From Chitinophaga lutea (lineage in GTDB: Bacteria; Bacteroidota; Bacteroidia; Chitinophagales; Chitinophagaceae), in assembly GCF_003813775.1 (NCBI RefSeq), contig NZ_RPDH01000001.1, forward strand, positions 2,728,001 to 2,792,000: a DNA stretch of 64,000 nucleotides. The letters run 5' to 3'. Shown here piece after piece: positions 61,364 through 64,000 of this stretch (positions are counted from its first letter, which is position 1; each line of letters opens with the position of its first letter). The notes under the pieces were generated by a model. The model had not been told where the DNA came from, did not search any database, and worked only from the letters and a program-made list of their open reading frames with translations. Both the position numbers and the translations under genes were made by a program.

Positions 61364-62719
61364 ATGCAGGCGATACCCGTCATAGTTGTATTGGACGTAG
61401 GCCGTACGAATAAAAAGCTGTTCGTGTTCAACGAACAGTATGAGATCGTATGGGAAAAGGCGGCGCGTTTTACGGAAATCACCGACGAAGATGGCGACGC
61501 CTGCGAAAACCTGGCGGCGCTTACGCAGTCGGTGTACGACTCGCTGCATGAAGTGTTCGAAAGAAAGGATTTTAAGATAAAAGCCGTCAACGTATCCGCA
61601 TACGGGGCCAGCCTCGTGTATGTGGACGAGCACGGCAAACCGCTGGCGCCGTTGTACAGCTACCTGAAACAATACCCCGCGGCGCTGCAGCAAAACCTGT
61701 ACGACAAATACGGCGGCCGCGAAACCTTCCTGCGGCAAACCGCATCGCCCGCGCTGGGGAGCCTCAATTCCGGCTTGCAGTTGTACCGCCTGAAAGCGGA
61801 GCAGCCCGCGGTGTTTGCCGCCACCCGGTATGCGCTGCATCTGCCGCAGTACATCAGCTCGCTGGTTTCCGGCGTGCTCTGTTCAGACATCACCAGCATC
61901 GGCTGCCATACCGCTTTGTGGGATTTTGTACGCAACGGTTATCATGCCTGGGTACAGGAGGAAGGGCTCGAAGTAAAGATGGCGCCCATCCTGCCGTCCA
62001 ACAAAGAAATGCCCGGCCGTTTCGGCAAACATACTTTTATGGCGGGCACCGGGCTGCACGATTCTTCCGCCGCACTCATCCCATATCTCATCCAGTTCCG
62101 CGAGCCTTTCGTGCTGATATCCACCGGCACCTGGTGCATCAGCCTCAATCCTTTTAACGATACGCCCCTGACCCAGGAAGAACTGGCGCAGGACTGTCTT
62201 TGTTACCTGTCGTACGAAGGAAAGCCCGTGAAAGCGTCGCGGTTGTTTGCCGGCAACGAACATGAGCAGGAGGTGAAGCGCATCGCCGCACATTTTAACC
62301 AGTCCGCCCTGCATTACCGCACGATCACATACGACGCCGGCATCATGCGCGGTCTGAAACCGGGCGTGTTCGGCGAACGGGATTTGTCTGTTTTCTCGTC
62401 GGATGTGGAAGCCTATCACCAGTTGATGCTCGATATCGCCATGCAGCAGTATCACGCCACGCAGCTGGTGCTGCAAGACCAGCCGGTGAAACGCATTTTT
62501 GTGGACGGCGGTTTTGGCAAGAACGATCTCTACATGCATCTGCTCGCCAATCTTTTCCCGGAAACGGAAATATATGCCGCCACCATTCCGCAGGCCACTG
62601 CACTCGGCGCCGCCCTGGCGCTGCACGCGGCGTGGAACAGCCGTCCCGTTCCAGGGAGCCTTATCGGGTTGAAGCGGTACGAGGCGGATGTAGTTGTGAT
62701 GGATGGCCCCAAAAGATAA
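61364..62719 (+). CDS. FGGY family carbohydrate kinase (rhamnulokinase/fuculokinase-like)
   Basis: 451 residues. N-terminal phosphate-binding segment VIVVLDVGRTNKKLFVF, then NVSAYGASLVYVDEHGKPL; the C-terminal nucleotide site is VDGGFGKNDLYMHLLAN with IPQATALGAALAL, the FGGY signature region. It phosphorylates a ketose, most likely L-rhamnulose given the adjacent aldolase/dehydrogenase, supplying that enzyme's substrate. The isomerase needed before it is not in the window, nor is a transporter. No clear terminator follows it. Confidence 0.88.
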   Translation: MQAIPVIVVLDVGRTNKKLFVFNEQYEIVWEKAARFTEITDEDGDACENLAALTQSVYDSLHEVFERKDFKIKAVNVSAYGASLVYVDEHGKPLAPLYSYLKQYPAALQQNLYDKYGGRETFLRQTASPALGSLNSGLQLYRLKAEQPAVFAATRYALHLPQYISSLVSGVLCSDITSIGCHTALWDFVRNGYHAWVQEEGLEVKMAPILPSNKEMPGRFGKHTFMAGTGLHDSSAALIPYLIQFREPFVLISTGTWCISLNPFNDTPLTQEELAQDCLCYLSYEGKPVKASRLFAGNEHEQEVKRIAAHFNQSALHYRTITYDAGIMRGLKPGVFGERDLSVFSSDVEAYHQLMLDIAMQQYHATQLVLQDQPVKRIFVDGGFGKNDLYMHLLANLFPETEIYAATIPQATALGAALALHAAWNSRPVPGSLIGLKRYEADVVVMDGPKR

Positions 62720-62983
62720 TTGGATTTTCAGGTGGATTTTGAAGCAATAGAACGAAACCGGAATATACAAACCTGTATCGTTGAGATAAACTTATGCCTT
62801 AGGAAGACAATTCATTATTTCGGAGGTGGGAGGTTTCACCTGGCTTTGGGTAAGAAATGAATGGACAGGTGCGCGATGTGCGCATTCCGGGAATTATACG
62901 CAGCCCAAATTTTGTTATTCCCCCGAATTTCCCCTATTTCGTTACCTGAAACGGCCGCTTATTCGGCCGGTTTCCAGCAAGCC

Positions 62984-63562
62984 ATGTATGACAATCTGCT
63001 CAAGAACATCACCCGCCACGTTCAGCTGAACGACGAAGAGATCACGCTCTTCCGTACATTCTGGACGGAGAAACAACTGCGGAAAGGCGATTACCTGCTG
63101 CGCAACGGCGAAGTGTGCCGCTACGATAACTATGTGGTTGCCGGCGCGCTGAAAGCGTTTTACATCCATCCGCAAACCGGGAAAGACGAGATTCTCTTTT
63201 TTTCGGTAGACGACTGGTGGGCCACGGATATGGACAGCTTCACCCGCCAGACGCCTTCCATCTACAACATCCAGGCGCTGAAAGACACAACATTGCTGCA
63301 GATCCATCACCAGGCGTTCGACGGCATGCTCACCGCCATTCCCCGGCTGGAACGTTATTTCCGCACAATCCTGCAAACCTACCTTGGCGCCATGCAACGC
63401 CGCATCATCATGGCGAATACATTCGATGCCGCCTATCGTTACAAGGATTTCCTGGAACGTTATCCCTCCCTGCCGGACAAAATCCCGCAATACCTCATTG
63501 CCTCGTATCTCGGCATCTCCCCCGAATTTTTAAGCCGCTTGCGGAAAAGAAAAAAATATTGA
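62984..63562 (+). CDS. Crp/Fnr family regulator-like cyclic nucleotide-binding domain protein
   Basis: 192 residues from the ATG at 62984 (MYDNLLKNI); upstream in-frame codons (62861 on) lack protein-like character. The cNMP-binding beta-roll spans about 20-120 (RKGDYLLRNGEVCRYDNYVV, GALKAFYIHPQTGKDEILFF). A shortened helix-turn-helix ends the protein (IPQYLIASYLGISPEFLSRLRKRK). The motif that binds the cAMP phosphate is absent, as in most Bacteroidota versions, so the ligand is unknown. It precedes an azoreductase-type gene by 60 bases and may control it. Confidence 0.88.
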   Translation: MYDNLLKNITRHVQLNDEEITLFRTFWTEKQLRKGDYLLRNGEVCRYDNYVVAGALKAFYIHPQTGKDEILFFSVDDWWATDMDSFTRQTPSIYNIQALKDTTLLQIHHQAFDGMLTAIPRLERYFRTILQTYLGAMQRRIIMANTFDAAYRYKDFLERYPSLPDKIPQYLIASYLGISPEFLSRLRKRKKY

Positions 63563-63622
63563 CCTGGTTCAATTTTTCCCCGGCAACGCAAGCGCAACTT
63601 TGTCCTGTAAATAACCAGGGCC

Positions 63623-64000
63623 ATGAAAAAAATATTAGTGATCAACGCAAGTGTAAGGGGAGACAGATCCTACAGCAGGAAACTGACCCAATTATTCGTC
63701 GATAACTGGAAAGAGAGCCATCCCGAAGACCGTTTTACCTTCCGGGAAGTGGGCCTCGAAATCGTTCCGCATATTGATGAACGCTGGATTGCCGCCGCGT
63801 TTACGAAGCCGGCCGCCAGAACCGAAGAAAACCAGGCGGTGCTACGGCTCAGTAACGAGCTCGTTGCCGAATTGAAAGACCACGACATTTATGTACTGGG
63901 TACGCCCATGTACAACTGGTCAATCCCCAGCGGGCTCAAAGCTTACCTCGACCAGGTGATGCGCATGAATGAAACCTGGAAATTCCGCTCCGGCGTACCC
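63623..64000 (+). CDS. FMN-dependent NADH-azoreductase/NAD(P)H oxidoreductase, 5' part
   Basis: 126 residues visible; the gene runs out of the right window edge without a stop. Flavodoxin-like fold: ILVINASVRGDRSYSRKL is the FMN phosphate loop, and YVLGTPMYNWSIPSGLKAYL the conserved flavin-contact block of the AzoR family. AzoR enzymes reduce quinones and azo compounds with NADH in two-electron steps, protecting against thiol and quinone stress. Just downstream of a Crp/Fnr-type gene. A one-mismatch promoter box (CAACTTTG, near 63594) lies 22 bases before the ATG. Confidence 0.88.
   Translation, partial: MKKILVINASVRGDRSYSRKLTQLFVDNWKESHPEDRFTFREVGLEIVPHIDERWIAAAFTKPAARTEENQAVLRLSNELVAELKDHDIYVLGTPMYNWSIPSGLKAYLDQVMRMNETWKFRSGVP

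Noticed and set aside
62861..62983. Longer start for the Crp/Fnr-type regulator
   Set aside because: The extra 41 residues are not like the family; the ATG at 62984 begins the expected first helix.

Overview
The window reads as a chromosomal segment of a Bacteroidota bacterium, most likely Chitinophagaceae and Chitinophaga-like. The evidence is a SusC/SusD pair, a PorX regulator of the type IX secretion system, a fused LpxC-FabZ protein, Bacteroidota-type long alanine dehydrogenase and trigger factor, several promoter-like TAnnTTTG boxes close to start codons, and start sites mostly lacking a clear Shine-Dalgarno sequence. The genus is inferred from protein style only. I saw no tRNA, rRNA, CRISPR array, intact insertion sequence or prophage.

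Layout. 1-7.7 kb: the end of a 2-hydroxyacid dehydrogenase, greA, a HIT hydrolase, two similar OmpR-type response regulators without kinases, ruvC, a flippase-like membrane protein with a DUF3108 partner, ruvB and a secreted M28 peptidase. 7.8-15 kb: a secreted endonuclease/phosphatase-fold protein, a giant tricorn-like S41 protease and leuS. 15-20.2 kb: ftsX-DUF3098-uppP (division and envelope), a beta-barrel-like protein, then ald and tsaE on the other strand. 20.4-25.1 kb: a copper P-type ATPase, a TRIC-type channel and recQ. 25.2-36.2 kb: one long minus-strand run, read from the right: HD hydrolase, lpxD, lpxC-fabZ, lpxA, ABC ATPase, MFS transporter, metallo-beta-lactamase fold protein, lipoprotein, HerA-like ATPase, then SdpI-like protein and oxidoreductase. 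36.4-39 kb: porX, a small conserved protein and a PhnP-like hydrolase. 39.0-39.7 kb: a gene-free, repeat-rich segment. 39.7-41.7 kb: a membrane-anchored helix-hairpin-helix protein and an acyl-CoA dehydrogenase.

41.8-51.8 kb is the accessory-looking part: a SusC/SusD locus with two discoidin-like surface lipoproteins but no glycoside hydrolase, divergent from a GapN-like aldehyde dehydrogenase. The gap between them carries LacI-type palindromes. 52-53.5 kb: a short AraC-type regulator divergent from a diheme cytochrome c, with a tandem direct repeat between them. 53.7-57.7 kb: the proteostasis block tig-clpP and clpX plus a small protein. 58-62.7 kb: a GntR/LacI-type chimeric regulator divergent from a bifunctional deoxysugar-phosphate aldolase/dehydrogenase and a FGGY kinase (L-rhamnose or L-fucose type catabolism). 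63-64 kb: a Crp/Fnr-type regulator and the start of an azoreductase, cut by the window edge.

Most genes are ordinary Bacteroidota housekeeping. The strongest unexplained signals are in non-coding DNA: the repeat cluster at 39.18-39.48 kb, the shared operators at 49.5-50.06 kb, the AraC-type repeats at 52.54-52.58 kb, a short AT-rich transcript candidate at 51.9-52.0 kb, and a structured leader upstream of tig. I did not find a convincing entirely new multi-gene system.
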